Shown: positions 38,396 through 47,578 of the stretch, in pieces
How the letters are laid out: each line of letters begins with the position of its first letter
How positions within the stretch are numbered: the first letter of the stretch is position 1
From: an uncultured Cytophagaceae bacterium
GTDB taxonomy: Bacteria; Bacteroidota; Bacteroidia; Cytophagales; Spirosomataceae
DNA length: 52,636 nucleotides
NCBI GenBank assembly: GCA_903907745.1
Contig: CAIVPF010000019.1
Coordinates: forward strand, 1 to 52,636
Direction: 5' to 3'
The notes under the pieces: model-generated
What the model was told of the DNA's origin: nothing
The model's database searches: none
Seen by the model: the letters and a program-made list of their open reading frames with translations, nothing else
Made by a program: the position numbers and the translations under genes

Positions 38396-39404
38396 AATGA
38401 TTGATTTGATAAACCCAAATATCTAATTTCTTTGTTTTTTTCAGTTCCGCAGCCTTTTGATAAGCCTCATCCATCGTATTTGATGTCCCTATGCTTACTC
38501 GAAAAAAATGTTCTCCTTCTTTTTTAGGTAATATTTTGACCAAATCAAATCCCTTCGAAACAAATTCTGCCACACAATTTGCAGCTTTCTCTTGGGTTTG
38601 GAAACTACCCACTACTAAACATATGCCGGATATACTTTCTGCTTTTGGAGCAGGTGGAACATCTGGCAACTTTGCTGCTGGCTCAGCTACAACCGGTAAT
38701 GTCTCCGCTTTCACCATCCCTTTAGGCTGAAGGCTAGGAAGCTCTTTGGCCATTTTGAATTTTAAGGACAAGGGCGAAAATGAACCATTAACAAATTTAG
38801 AATTTGGTTCTGTTAAAATATATGCACCCAATCCACCAATAATAAAGGCCGTCAACACATACGCATAAAACCGCGAACCAAATGCTTTTTGCGTAATTTC
38901 CTCTTCATAGTCTTCTTGACTGATGGCCGGCTGATCTTCCACCGATTGTGGAATCGGGTTTTCGATTAATGTCGGTTTAAATTTACCTTCTGTACCAACC
39001 TCATAAAGCCCAAATTGGGTTAAATCAAAATTCAATTGGCTATTTGGTGAAAAGCTTATTTTTTGCTCATTCGTTAAACTAAATACGCCTAAATTTCCGA
39101 AATCTAAAGTACCTTGCCCTTGAAGCAATGCCTTCATTTCAGCACTACATGCGATTACCTGTTCAAATGCCTTTTTTTGTGATAAGCTAAATTCTTTGGC
39201 GATATGCATGGCTAAAATGCCATCATCTGAATTCAATCGTTCATTAAAGGCTACCCATCTTTTTTTAGGATGAATTTTTGCTTGTTGGGCATCATAGGTA
39301 TAGCCTTGTTGGTTCACCACAAATCCCCCAAATTGTGGTATAATCACGCAATCATGCGTGAAAAGCAATTGTTCTATGGATTGAATGAAAGTAGAAAATG
39401 TCAT
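38385..39404 (-). CDS. HU-CCDC81-like / SPOR domain membrane protein
   Basis: A 339-residue protein. Residues 1-120 match the bacterial CCDC81-type HU domains (QLLFTHDCVIIPQFGGFVV; VAFNERLNSDDGILA; LDFGNLGVFSL). A membrane helix lies at about 179-197. A linker follows, and residues about 262-339 form a SPOR domain (GICLVVGSFQTQEKAANCV; HFFRVSIG), which binds septal peptidoglycan stripped of stem peptides. The HU part would face the cytoplasm and the SPOR part the periplasm. The ATG at 39404 is 1 bp after the barrel stop; an earlier in-frame ATG lies in that gene. Confidence 0.87.
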   Translation of the reverse strand: MTFSTFIQSIEQLLFTHDCVIIPQFGGFVVNQQGYTYDAQQAKIHPKKRWVAFNERLNSDDGILAMHIAKEFSLSQKKAFEQVIACSAEMKALLQGQGTLDFGNLGVFSLTNEQKISFSPNSQLNFDLTQFGLYEVGTEGKFKPTLIENPIPQSVEDQPAISQEDYEEEITQKAFGSRFYAYVLTAFIIGGLGAYILTEPNSKFVNGSFSPLSLKFKMAKELPSLQPKGMVKAETLPVVAEPAAKLPDVPPAPKAESISGICLVVGSFQTQEKAANCVAEFVSKGFDLVKILPKKEGEHFFRVSIGTSNTMDEAYQKAAELKKTKKLDIWVYQINHYER

Positions 39405-39405
39405 A

Positions 39406-41106
39406 TTAAAATGAATAAGCAATTCCAACGGTGTAATTTAAACTTTGTTGGGGATAAAATAAATACCTTTGATTCATTTTCCCTAAAATATTATTTGCAC
39501 TTACCGAAGCATTGAATTTTTTCGTGATCAAATAATTGACTTTAAAATTTAAATCGACAATATCTGGCATTTTTACGGATTTCTGTTGACTCGGATTAAA
39601 TCCATATAATCCCCCCAAATAAAACACATCAGGGGAAATGATGATTCGGTCTTTGAAGGTAATCGAGTTCGTAAATGATAAATTAATAGCCGGTCGATGG
39701 TAGGGTTTTTCTAATTCCCCCAAATTTTCATAACTATTGTAATCATATTTTAGGATCGATAAAACCTCATTGAGTATTTGATAATTAATTTGGCCTGAAA
39801 TATTCACCACCTGAACTTTTTTATCCCCTCCTGCATAGCTCACATTGTAGCGCGAGGAATCCCCTTGAACCGATGTGAAAAAACTTAAATTGCTATATTC
39901 AGAATAGCCAAATTTCATCTCAAAATCAAAATTACGTTCATTAGACCCTTTTATACCTCCATATACATGGGTACTTTGAACTGTATTTTTTAGGTTGACA
40001 TCATTCCCAAGCCAATTATTCTCAGAAACAAACTGATTCATCGAATTAAAATAGGTATCTCCCCCTATCCCAGCAAATACATGTAAAAATTCAGTCGGTT
40101 TTACGTCTAATTTCAACATCGGAAATATTCGTGTCTGATTTAAATTGGCCAATTTATCTTTTTCATTCGCGATGTTAATTCCTGCCGTTATCGAAGTACG
40201 CCCATTTTTATAAAGGAAACTAGGTTTGATGCGATATAATTCCCGACGGTTATTTTGACTATTCGTAATTTCAGATAATAACATATCCCCATTTAAATAA
40301 GCCGAAATCTGGTCATTCACATGCATCACCGAATTAATCTTGCTTTCCCAAATCCACTCTCGGTTCGAATTGCTAGTTGATAAATAGGTCAAACCCGATG
40401 AAGCAATGTAGTCGTATTTCGCATCTTTTTTCGCATTCCCTATACTTCCTATGTAATTGAATTTATTATAAACGATTCCCATTTTATTTAATTGGGTCTC
40501 AAATTTGTCTTCATCCCGACCATAATAATTCGCCTCCGTTCGCTTATACCCAATCGATCCGTCCAATAAATAATTACCCGTAAAGGTCTTGCTATATAAT
40601 TTCACCTCATTTTCATTCCTAGCCCCGTATACGCCTCCTATCGGTCCCCTGCGATTTGCATCGTGGTTTATATAAATCCCTTGAAATTGGTTTTCCTTCG
40701 CAAAGCCAAAATGCCCGTTCACTAAGGTATGGCCATAATTTCCAGCCCCAAGCTTAATCATGTTTTTGTATTTTTGCCCAAAAGAGGAGACTAATTCATC
40801 GCCTTCCCGAGGACCAATCACCGAGGTACTGAGCACCGCCGTATTTTTTGCATCCCATTTCCGCTCTAAAAATTCGTATTTCATTTTGCGGCCCTTATTC
40901 TGATTTTCGATTTCATCCAATGGCTCAAAATTGCGTGATATTTCAGGTTTCAATTCGATTTTACGCTCTTTCTCAAGGATGATGTCATCGGTTTGAATAC
41001 TTCCTTCCTTTTTTTGTTGGCCGTACCCCACATGTCCCATTCCTACCAGAATAAGCACACTACACAAGGTTATTGGTTTCGCTATCATCGGAAAATTCAT
41101 GTTCAT
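39406..41106 (-). CDS. Plugless TonB-receptor-like outer-membrane barrel
   Basis: A 566-residue exported protein with signal peptide ending HVGYGQ. The region after about residue 100 is made of alternating beta strands and ends in SLNYTVGIAYSF with a terminal Phe, as TonB-receptor barrels do. No plug domain or carboxypeptidase-like repeat is visible. Its place between the TPR gene (no gap) and the HU-SPOR gene suggests a structural or secretion role rather than nutrient uptake, which is inference. The first Met could be 41106 or 41100. Confidence 0.75.
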   Translation of the reverse strand: MNMNFPMIAKPITLCSVLILVGMGHVGYGQQKKEGSIQTDDIILEKERKIELKPEISRNFEPLDEIENQNKGRKMKYEFLERKWDAKNTAVLSTSVIGPREGDELVSSFGQKYKNMIKLGAGNYGHTLVNGHFGFAKENQFQGIYINHDANRRGPIGGVYGARNENEVKLYSKTFTGNYLLDGSIGYKRTEANYYGRDEDKFETQLNKMGIVYNKFNYIGSIGNAKKDAKYDYIASSGLTYLSTSNSNREWIWESKINSVMHVNDQISAYLNGDMLLSEITNSQNNRRELYRIKPSFLYKNGRTSITAGINIANEKDKLANLNQTRIFPMLKLDVKPTEFLHVFAGIGGDTYFNSMNQFVSENNWLGNDVNLKNTVQSTHVYGGIKGSNERNFDFEMKFGYSEYSNLSFFTSVQGDSSRYNVSYAGGDKKVQVVNISGQINYQILNEVLSILKYDYNSYENLGELEKPYHRPAINLSFTNSITFKDRIIISPDVFYLGGLYGFNPSQQKSVKMPDIVDLNFKVNYLITKKFNASVSANNILGKMNQRYLFYPQQSLNYTVGIAYSF

Positions 41107-44100
41107 TTATTTTATGGGTAAGCTTTTTAATTTGGTTTTTGCCAATTCAATCACTTTTGAATCACTCGAATTATCTATGACAGATTTCAAAATGGCTTTG
41201 GCCTGAGGTAAATTCTTTAAGGATACAAAATTCTCCGCTAATAGTACATAGGCTTTTCCAATTACCGCATCGGAGGCATCCGCAAATTCATTCTTGAATT
41301 TCGTACTAATCATATCATTTGATTCCTTGAATTTTCCCTCTTTGGAAAGTAATAAAGCTAATTCATATTGCGCATCCGCCCCGATTTCATTTTTATCAAA
41401 GGCAATCGTTTGTTCCAACCACTTTCTCTTTTGAACAATCTGAAGACTATCGCTTGCATATGAATCGGCTAATTGCCGACTGAATTTTGCTTTTTCCTCC
41501 TTAGCGAATAATTCCAATGGACTTATTTCCAAAATCACATTCCCCAATGAATCTAAATCATTCGCCTTGGTGAATATTTGGATGATTTTAGAATAAGAAG
41601 ATAATTGATATTCTGGCTCAGGATTCTTTGCCTTAAATAATCGATGATATTCCACCGCTTCCACATAATTTTTTTGACCAGCCAATAAATCCGCCAAACG
41701 TAAGATCACCTTATTCACCTGCGGATGCTCATTTTTTTCAACGACCTTTTTGAAATATGGAATAGCCGTCAACGTATCCTGCATCTGATCCGCTGCATCT
41801 GCAATTAAATAATGAGCTTCGACCACATTCTCATTACTCGGGTATTTCTGCACAAAGTCCTTCAACGCAATCACAGCCTTATCGAATTTCTTCCCTTCAT
41901 AGATACCACGAGCCGCCCCATATTTTAAATCAATCGCCTCATTATCCGATTCTGATTTATTTGTCGCTTGGTAGGTATCCAATACCTGCCCAAATTCCTC
42001 TGGCCGGCCTACTTTAATCAGATTCTCTTGTAAACCGACTAAGGCATCTTTTGCAATTTTCTCACTCGAAAATTCATTAATAATGCGCTTATAATCTACA
42101 ATCGCCAAATCCATTTGCTCATTATTCGTATAGGATTGCGCACGTTTAAATAAGGCGGGCGCTAAAGTCTCCCCCGTTTTTTTGCTCGTGATGATTTCAG
42201 AAAAGCCTACAATCGCTTCCGCATATTTACCCGCATTAAATAAAATCAAGTTTTCCTGGAAATAAGCATCTTCCGCATATTTCGATTCTGGAAAAGAAAT
42301 CCGAACCTGCTTCATCGCTGCCCGAGCCTCATTAGCCCTATTTAAATACACCAAGGTCATCCCTTTTTGAAATAAAGCATAATCTTTCTCCGTCTTGGCC
42401 ATATCCGCAGCCTGACTATAATAGGTCAATGCATCTTCATATTTCCTAGAAACTAAATACGTATCAGCCAAACGCAACAAGATCGTCGGATTGTTCTTCG
42501 CATTCGTCGTCGACTTCAAGCGATCCAAATAAGTCTTGAACAATGAATTCGCCTTACTAAATTCCTTTGTATTAAAATAGGCAAAGGCTAATCCAATACG
42601 AACCTTTTGAATGAATTCTTCCGCTTGACCTCCCTTGCTCATCAATGGAACGTAAAGTTCAATCGCTTCCCCAAATTTCTTTTGCACCGATAAAGCTTCC
42701 GCTTTTCCCAAGGTAGCTTTTAAGGTATATGCCTCTTTTTCAGGCGTTTTTAAGGATTCATCGAAATACGTAATCGCTTCCTCAATTTTATTATCGTTAT
42801 AGGCTCTTACCCCCAAATTATACGATAAGGTCTGGTAAGCGGTTTTTAATTTGGCACTCCGATTCGTAATGCCTTTTAAATAGTTCATCGCAACTTCCAA
42901 GTTATTCGAACTAATAAAGGCCTCAGCCACTAATTCGGTCGCTTCTTCTGAAAATTTACTGCTCGGATATAATTCATTAAATTTCTTAATTTCATCGATG
43001 GTCTCCGCTCCCCGACCTAGATCCAATTGAACCTTCGCATGATTAAAATACGCCTCTTCTTGAATCGTCTTATTGAAAGACAATGTCCGCGCCACGTCGA
43101 AAGCATCCAAGGAGGCAATTAAATTCCCTGAACTTAATTGGCCTAAAGCGATGGTATAGGCGGCATATTGGCTTAATGTGTCTTTTTTGGCTAATAAGGG
43201 TTTTAATTGACTTGCCGACTCATTAAATTTCTTTGTCTTAAAAAACGAATAACCTAAACGGTATTGTGATAAAGGACTGTATTGCATGCCCGTTAACTTC
43301 CCCAAAATCTCATAGGATTTGATGGCTTTTTCAAAAGAATTCAGTTGGAATTGTACATCAGCCACCAATAAAGCTAATTCATCTAAGCGATAGCCCGTAT
43401 TTTTCTTCGCGATAATCGGTTCTGCATAGGTTAAAAGCTCCGTTAATTTACCCTGGTTATAGTAACTTAATCCAATCCAGTTCGGAATTTCTTTCCGGTA
43501 TTTACTTCCTCCCTCTGCCTTTTGGAAATCGACCACAGCTTCAGCGTAGCGCTTTTCCCTAAAATTAATTACCCCCGCATAATAGGAAGCAGGAAATGCA
43601 TATTCCTCTTCATTTTCTACTTTGATTTCATTAAATACCGTCAGCGCCTCCAAATATTTTTTTAACTCATAATAGGAAACCCCTAATTTGTACCTAGCCT
43701 CCAAATTGGTATCCGAGGATTTACTCAAATATTTAATTGCCTTCGTATAGTCCCCGTTTTCATAGAAAAAAGTTCCGATTCCGCGGATTAATTTAACAGC
43801 TTGGGGATGTTCAGGATTATTCGCCACAAATCGCTCTGCTAAAATTTCAGATTCCGGCCTACTCATGTACAAAGAACACATGGTCATGTAATATTCCGCC
43901 AACACCCTTTGGCCATTTTGCTCATTGCTTAATGGCTCTAAACTTCCTAAATAAGCGGAAAATTCCTCTTGCGCTGCCACATAATTTTTGGCATCAAAAT
44001 ATTCTTTCGCTTGTCGGAAATGTAGTGTATGGTCGTTAAAGCTTAATGTTTGTTGACCGAAAACCCCTGTTGCAAACAAGAAAAATAGTAATCCAGGCAG

Positions 44101-44130
44101 CCAGCCTATTAAGGTCTTTTTAGATATCAT
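41107..44130 (-). CDS. Large exported TPR-repeat protein
   Basis: A 1007-residue periplasmic protein with signal peptide ending GVFGQ. Nearly the whole chain is TPR helices, with repeats such as AKEYFDAKNYVAAQEEFSAY, YTKAIKYLSKSSDTNLEARY and YEDALTYYSQAADMAKTEKD, about 20 or more units. It is a binding scaffold; no catalytic domain is seen. It is the first gene of the tight minus-strand run to trmB; the barrel gene starts at the base after its stop. 44131-44278 is the divergent promoter region with the M61 gene. Confidence 0.88.
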   Translation of the reverse strand: MISKKTLIGWLPGLLFFLFATGVFGQQTLSFNDHTLHFRQAKEYFDAKNYVAAQEEFSAYLGSLEPLSNEQNGQRVLAEYYMTMCSLYMSRPESEILAERFVANNPEHPQAVKLIRGIGTFFYENGDYTKAIKYLSKSSDTNLEARYKLGVSYYELKKYLEALTVFNEIKVENEEEYAFPASYYAGVINFREKRYAEAVVDFQKAEGGSKYRKEIPNWIGLSYYNQGKLTELLTYAEPIIAKKNTGYRLDELALLVADVQFQLNSFEKAIKSYEILGKLTGMQYSPLSQYRLGYSFFKTKKFNESASQLKPLLAKKDTLSQYAAYTIALGQLSSGNLIASLDAFDVARTLSFNKTIQEEAYFNHAKVQLDLGRGAETIDEIKKFNELYPSSKFSEEATELVAEAFISSNNLEVAMNYLKGITNRSAKLKTAYQTLSYNLGVRAYNDNKIEEAITYFDESLKTPEKEAYTLKATLGKAEALSVQKKFGEAIELYVPLMSKGGQAEEFIQKVRIGLAFAYFNTKEFSKANSLFKTYLDRLKSTTNAKNNPTILLRLADTYLVSRKYEDALTYYSQAADMAKTEKDYALFQKGMTLVYLNRANEARAAMKQVRISFPESKYAEDAYFQENLILFNAGKYAEAIVGFSEIITSKKTGETLAPALFKRAQSYTNNEQMDLAIVDYKRIINEFSSEKIAKDALVGLQENLIKVGRPEEFGQVLDTYQATNKSESDNEAIDLKYGAARGIYEGKKFDKAVIALKDFVQKYPSNENVVEAHYLIADAADQMQDTLTAIPYFKKVVEKNEHPQVNKVILRLADLLAGQKNYVEAVEYHRLFKAKNPEPEYQLSSYSKIIQIFTKANDLDSLGNVILEISPLELFAKEEKAKFSRQLADSYASDSLQIVQKRKWLEQTIAFDKNEIGADAQYELALLLSKEGKFKESNDMISTKFKNEFADASDAVIGKAYVLLAENFVSLKNLPQAKAILKSVIDNSSDSKVIELAKTKLKSLPIK

Positions 44131-44278
44131 TTGAAAATAGTTTCAACTTTCACAATTACTACAATAATACGATTTTTTCAGTTAAAAATTGTCCGCCTTT
44201 TTATATAAATATCGAATTGATAAAAGAACTCAATGATTTTTATAATTTTACGAAAATTCAAATTTTCAACGAACATCT

Positions 44279-46069
44279 ATGAACAAGCAATCAGTCCCCA
44301 GCCTTTTAAGTTTTCTATTTCTCCTCATTTTTTCCAACTTAATTTTCGCCGCCCCCATTCGCCACAAGCTTCGCATGGACGCTCCGCATACACATTATTT
44401 TGATGTGACCACGGAAGTGGATATATCGGCCGAGGCACAAAAAAAGAAATATGTAGATTTTAAAATGGCCGCTTGGACGCCCGGGTCCTATTTGATTCGG
44501 GAATTTGCCAAAAACATCGAACGCGTACAAGCCACTGTGGACGGTAAAAAATCCACCATCACTAAAATCAATAAAAATACCTGGCGTGTTCCCGTTAGCG
44601 CCGGCCAATCCCAAATCTCGGTTTCCTATTCTGTCTATGCTTTTGAATTATCGGTCCGTACCTCTTTTTTAGATGATTCGCATGGCTACATTAATCCAGC
44701 TAGTGTCTTTTTGTATGTTTCCGAGTATGCCAAATCCGCACAGGAACTAACCGTCATCCCTTTCAAAGATTTCAAGAAGGTCTCCAGCGCCATGAAGGAA
44801 ATCAAAAAATTCACCTTTCAGGCAAAAAACTTGGATGAGTACATCGATTCTCCCATCGAAATCGGAAATCATAAGGTGTGGGAATTTATGGTGAACCAAG
44901 TTCCTCATCAAATCGCCTTTTATGGACTTGCCAAAGTCGATTCTGTGGCTTTTTTAGCCGATGTCAAGAAAATGTGTGAAGAAGCCCAACGAGTTGTGGG
45001 GGATCATCCTTGCGATCATTATTTATTCATTATTCATAATTTATTTCGTGGAGGGGGTGGATTGGAGCATTTATACTCGACCACCTGTCAGGTTTCACGC
45101 GCTAATTATGAAAATCCAAATGGATACCGCGGAATTTTAAATTTATTGGCTCATGAATATTTCCATTTATGGAATGTGAAACGCATTCGCCCGCAAGCCT
45201 TAGGGCCTTTCGATTACGAAAATGAAAATTATACACATAATTTGTGGGTTTCCGAAGGAATTACGAGCTATTATGCGGATGTGATTTTACAAAGAACCGG
45301 CCAGTCAAGCACTGATGAGTATTTAAAGGGATTGGCTCAGGAGATTTCCATGGTTGAAAATACCCCAGGCAATCTAACCGAATCGGCTGCATCAGCGAGT
45401 TGGGATGCTTGGATTAAGTATTATCGGCCGAATGAGAACTCGCGTAATTCCACCATTTCCTATTATGACAAGGGCTCGGTCCTTGGTGGTGTGCTAAACA
45501 TGTGGATTATCAAAAATACCCAAGGCCAAAAATGCTTGGACGATGTATTTAAATTATTGTATACTACCTATTATCAAAAATTAGGTCGTGGATTTACCGA
45601 TGCGGAATTGGAAAATGCATTTAGCCAAGTAGCGGGAGTTTCCGCTAAATCCATCTTTGAATCTCAAATTTATGGGACACAAACTCCGGCCTATGCTGAT
45701 TTATTTCAAGCCTTGGGCTACGAATGGTCGGATACAAATGCTGGGAAAATTATACCTTATATCGGCTTTACAGCCATGGGTGGACGTATCACGACTGTCT
45801 CACGTATAGGCTCAGCCTATCATGCAGGCCTGAACGTAGGGGACGAAATTCTGAAGGTGAATCAAGCGAATTTTGAAGGGATGGAAAAATTAGTCGCGGA
45901 TAAAAAACCTGGCGATACGATCAATTTTGTCATCCGACGCGATGGAATTGAACGCTTTTTTGTGGTACCTGTCATTCAAAGTCCGATGCATTCATTTTCC
46001 TTAACAGAAATTAAATCGGCCACCGAGGCACAAAAGAAATTGCGCCTAAAATGGATCGGAAATCGTTAA
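44279..46069 (+). CDS. M61 family glycyl aminopeptidase-like metalloprotease with PDZ domain
   Basis: A 596-residue exported protease. Signal peptide, N-terminal beta domain, then GGGLEHLYST and HEYFHLWNVKRIRP with zinc ligands His292 and His296 and catalytic Glu293; the third ligand is probably the Glu in SEGITSYYADV. A PDZ domain sits at about 490-575 (GGRITTVSRIGSAYHAGLNV). The family removes N-terminal Gly or Ala residues. The 3' end overlaps the convergent 79-residue gene by 4 bp. Confidence 0.92.
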   Translation: MNKQSVPSLLSFLFLLIFSNLIFAAPIRHKLRMDAPHTHYFDVTTEVDISAEAQKKKYVDFKMAAWTPGSYLIREFAKNIERVQATVDGKKSTITKINKNTWRVPVSAGQSQISVSYSVYAFELSVRTSFLDDSHGYINPASVFLYVSEYAKSAQELTVIPFKDFKKVSSAMKEIKKFTFQAKNLDEYIDSPIEIGNHKVWEFMVNQVPHQIAFYGLAKVDSVAFLADVKKMCEEAQRVVGDHPCDHYLFIIHNLFRGGGGLEHLYSTTCQVSRANYENPNGYRGILNLLAHEYFHLWNVKRIRPQALGPFDYENENYTHNLWVSEGITSYYADVILQRTGQSSTDEYLKGLAQEISMVENTPGNLTESAASASWDAWIKYYRPNENSRNSTISYYDKGSVLGGVLNMWIIKNTQGQKCLDDVFKLLYTTYYQKLGRGFTDAELENAFSQVAGVSAKSIFESQIYGTQTPAYADLFQALGYEWSDTNAGKIIPYIGFTAMGGRITTVSRIGSAYHAGLNVGDEILKVNQANFEGMEKLVADKKPGDTINFVIRRDGIERFFVVPVIQSPMHSFSLTEIKSATEAQKKLRLKWIGNR

Positions 46070-46305
46070 GGATTGAGTTGATTCGCCATTTCGGCGTACA
46101 TGCTTTGAAATGTATTTTCGACAAATTTTTGAAAAGAGGAGCTTGATGCAAGCTCCTCTATTTCGTTTTGATCAGCAAAATCCAGCACGGAGAATTTAAA
46201 ACTTTGTTCTAAATCAGGCGTTTCAAATTTCAGAATGTATTTTGAATTCCATTCGAAAAGCGAAATTCGCATGCTTGCTGATGGGATTTCTTTGATAAAA
46301 TGCAT
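46066..46305 (-). CDS. Small protein of unknown function, coupled to cyclophilin
   Basis: Not recognised. The 79-residue product has no signal peptide and looks like a small alpha/beta protein: beta strands (ISLFEWNSKYILKFETPD), then helices (DQNEIEELASSSSFQKFVEN). Its ATG shares one base with the stop of the cyclophilin gene (TAATG), so translation is probably coupled. Coding potential is supported by this junction. Confidence 0.6.
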   Translation of the reverse strand: MHFIKEIPSASMRISLFEWNSKYILKFETPDLEQSFKFSVLDFADQNEIEELASSSSFQKFVENTFQSMYAEMANQLNP

Positions 46306-46742
46306 TATTCCGCTACGATATCGATACTAATGATTTTATCGCCTTGACGAATCTGGTCTATGATATCTTGCCCCTCAATCACTTTTCCGAAACAAGTATG
46401 TTTGCGATCTAAATGTGAAGTGTTATTGCGTGAATGGCAAATAAAGAATTGAGAACCCCCGGTATTCGGACCCCGATGTGCCATGGAAAGTACACCACGG
46501 TCATGGTATTGATTGTTTCCAGTTAATTCACAAGGAATGCTATAGCCTGGACCACCACCACCCGTTCCGTCCGGATCTCCACCCTGTACGACGAAATCTG
46601 GAATCACGCGGTGAAACGTAAGTCCATTGTAAAATCCTTTTTCAGAGAGATCGATGAAGTTTTTCACGTGAATCGGTGCATCTTCCGAATAAAATTCAAT
46701 TTTCATTAACCCTTTATCGGTTAACATGTTTGCATATGCCAT
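46305..46742 (-). CDS. Cyclophilin-type peptidyl-prolyl isomerase
   Basis: A 145-residue cytoplasmic cyclophilin. [19 protein letters not shown] carries the catalytic Arg and Gln, GSQFFI follows, and [12 protein letters not shown] ends the active site. No signal peptide is present. It speeds cis-trans isomerisation at prolines. It is divergent from the TPR lipoprotein gene at 46835. Confidence 0.94.
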   Translation of the reverse strand: MAYANMLTDKGLMKIEFYSEDAPIHVKNFIDLSEKGFYNGLTFHRVIPDFVVQGGDPDGTGGGGPGYSIPCELTGNNQYHDRGVLSMAHRGPNTGGSQFFICHSRNNTSHLDRKHTCFGKVIEGQDIIDQIRQGDKIISIDIVAE

Positions 46743-46834
46743 GGGAATAAAATTAGGTAATTAATTAGGGTACAAAGATGCGAATGAATTTTGAATTATT
46801 TAAATTGAAGGCTCAATCAGCCAAAGATTCATCT

Positions 46835-47578
46835 ATGCGTTCCATTTTACTCCTGTTTCTTGCCTCCTTCCTTTTATTCAGCGCCTGTGATTCTGAAGCT
46901 GATAAAAAAGAGGCCACGCAATTTTTCTTACGAGGCAATCAAAAGGTAAAAGAAAAGGAACAATATGAGGCCATTAAATGGTACAACGAGGCTATTTTAA
47001 AACAGCCGGAATTTTCAGATGCCTATTATAACCGAGGACTTGTCTACCTATCCTTAGAAAAAAACGAGGAGGCGATGGCTGATTTTGTCAAAGCCTTTGA
47101 ACTCGATCCGAAATTCTCATCCGCACTTTTTAAACAAGTGGAATTGTTACAAAACGAACAAAAATATCCTGAAGCTGCCGCTCAAGCCAAAAAATTGGTG
47201 ACCAGTTTTCCTGATTCTTCTGCCTTTTGGTCGCTGCAGGGGGATATTTTACTCCAACAAAGTGAATTCAACCAAGCCCTCTCCTCGTATGACCGCGCAC
47301 TTTTCCTGAATCCGAAGGCGGTGGAAACGCTGATTAACAAAGGAGTCGTGTATCAAGAATTAAATCAAATCGATTTGGCCGAAGCTGCCTTCCAAAAAGC
47401 GTTGGCCTCCGGGAAATACCAAGATTTGATTTATAATAATTTAGGCTATTTGGAAATTCAGCGCCAACAATGGGCGCGCGCAGAAGCTTGGGTCAAAAAA
47501 GCCCTGGCAATCGACCCGAAAAATCCTTTGTATCTGAAAAATATGGAGAAAATTGCCAAGAAATCAAGCCTTAAATAA
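46835..47578 (+). CDS. TPR lipoprotein
   Basis: A 247-residue protein. MRSILLLFLASFLLFSACDS is a lipoprotein signal with the lipid-bearing Cys in FSAC. The rest is six or so TPR repeats (AIKWYNEAILKQPEFSDAYY, ALSSYDRALFLNPKAVETLI). The ATG 46835 gives the lipobox near the N-terminus; an in-frame ATG at 46778 adds 19 unlikely residues. It probably sits on an envelope membrane as a binding scaffold. Its 3' end overlaps menD by 15 bp. Confidence 0.87.
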   Translation: MRSILLLFLASFLLFSACDSEADKKEATQFFLRGNQKVKEKEQYEAIKWYNEAILKQPEFSDAYYNRGLVYLSLEKNEEAMADFVKAFELDPKFSSALFKQVELLQNEQKYPEAAAQAKKLVTSFPDSSAFWSLQGDILLQQSEFNQALSSYDRALFLNPKAVETLINKGVVYQELNQIDLAEAAFQKALASGKYQDLIYNNLGYLEIQRQQWARAEAWVKKALAIDPKNPLYLKNMEKIAKKSSLK

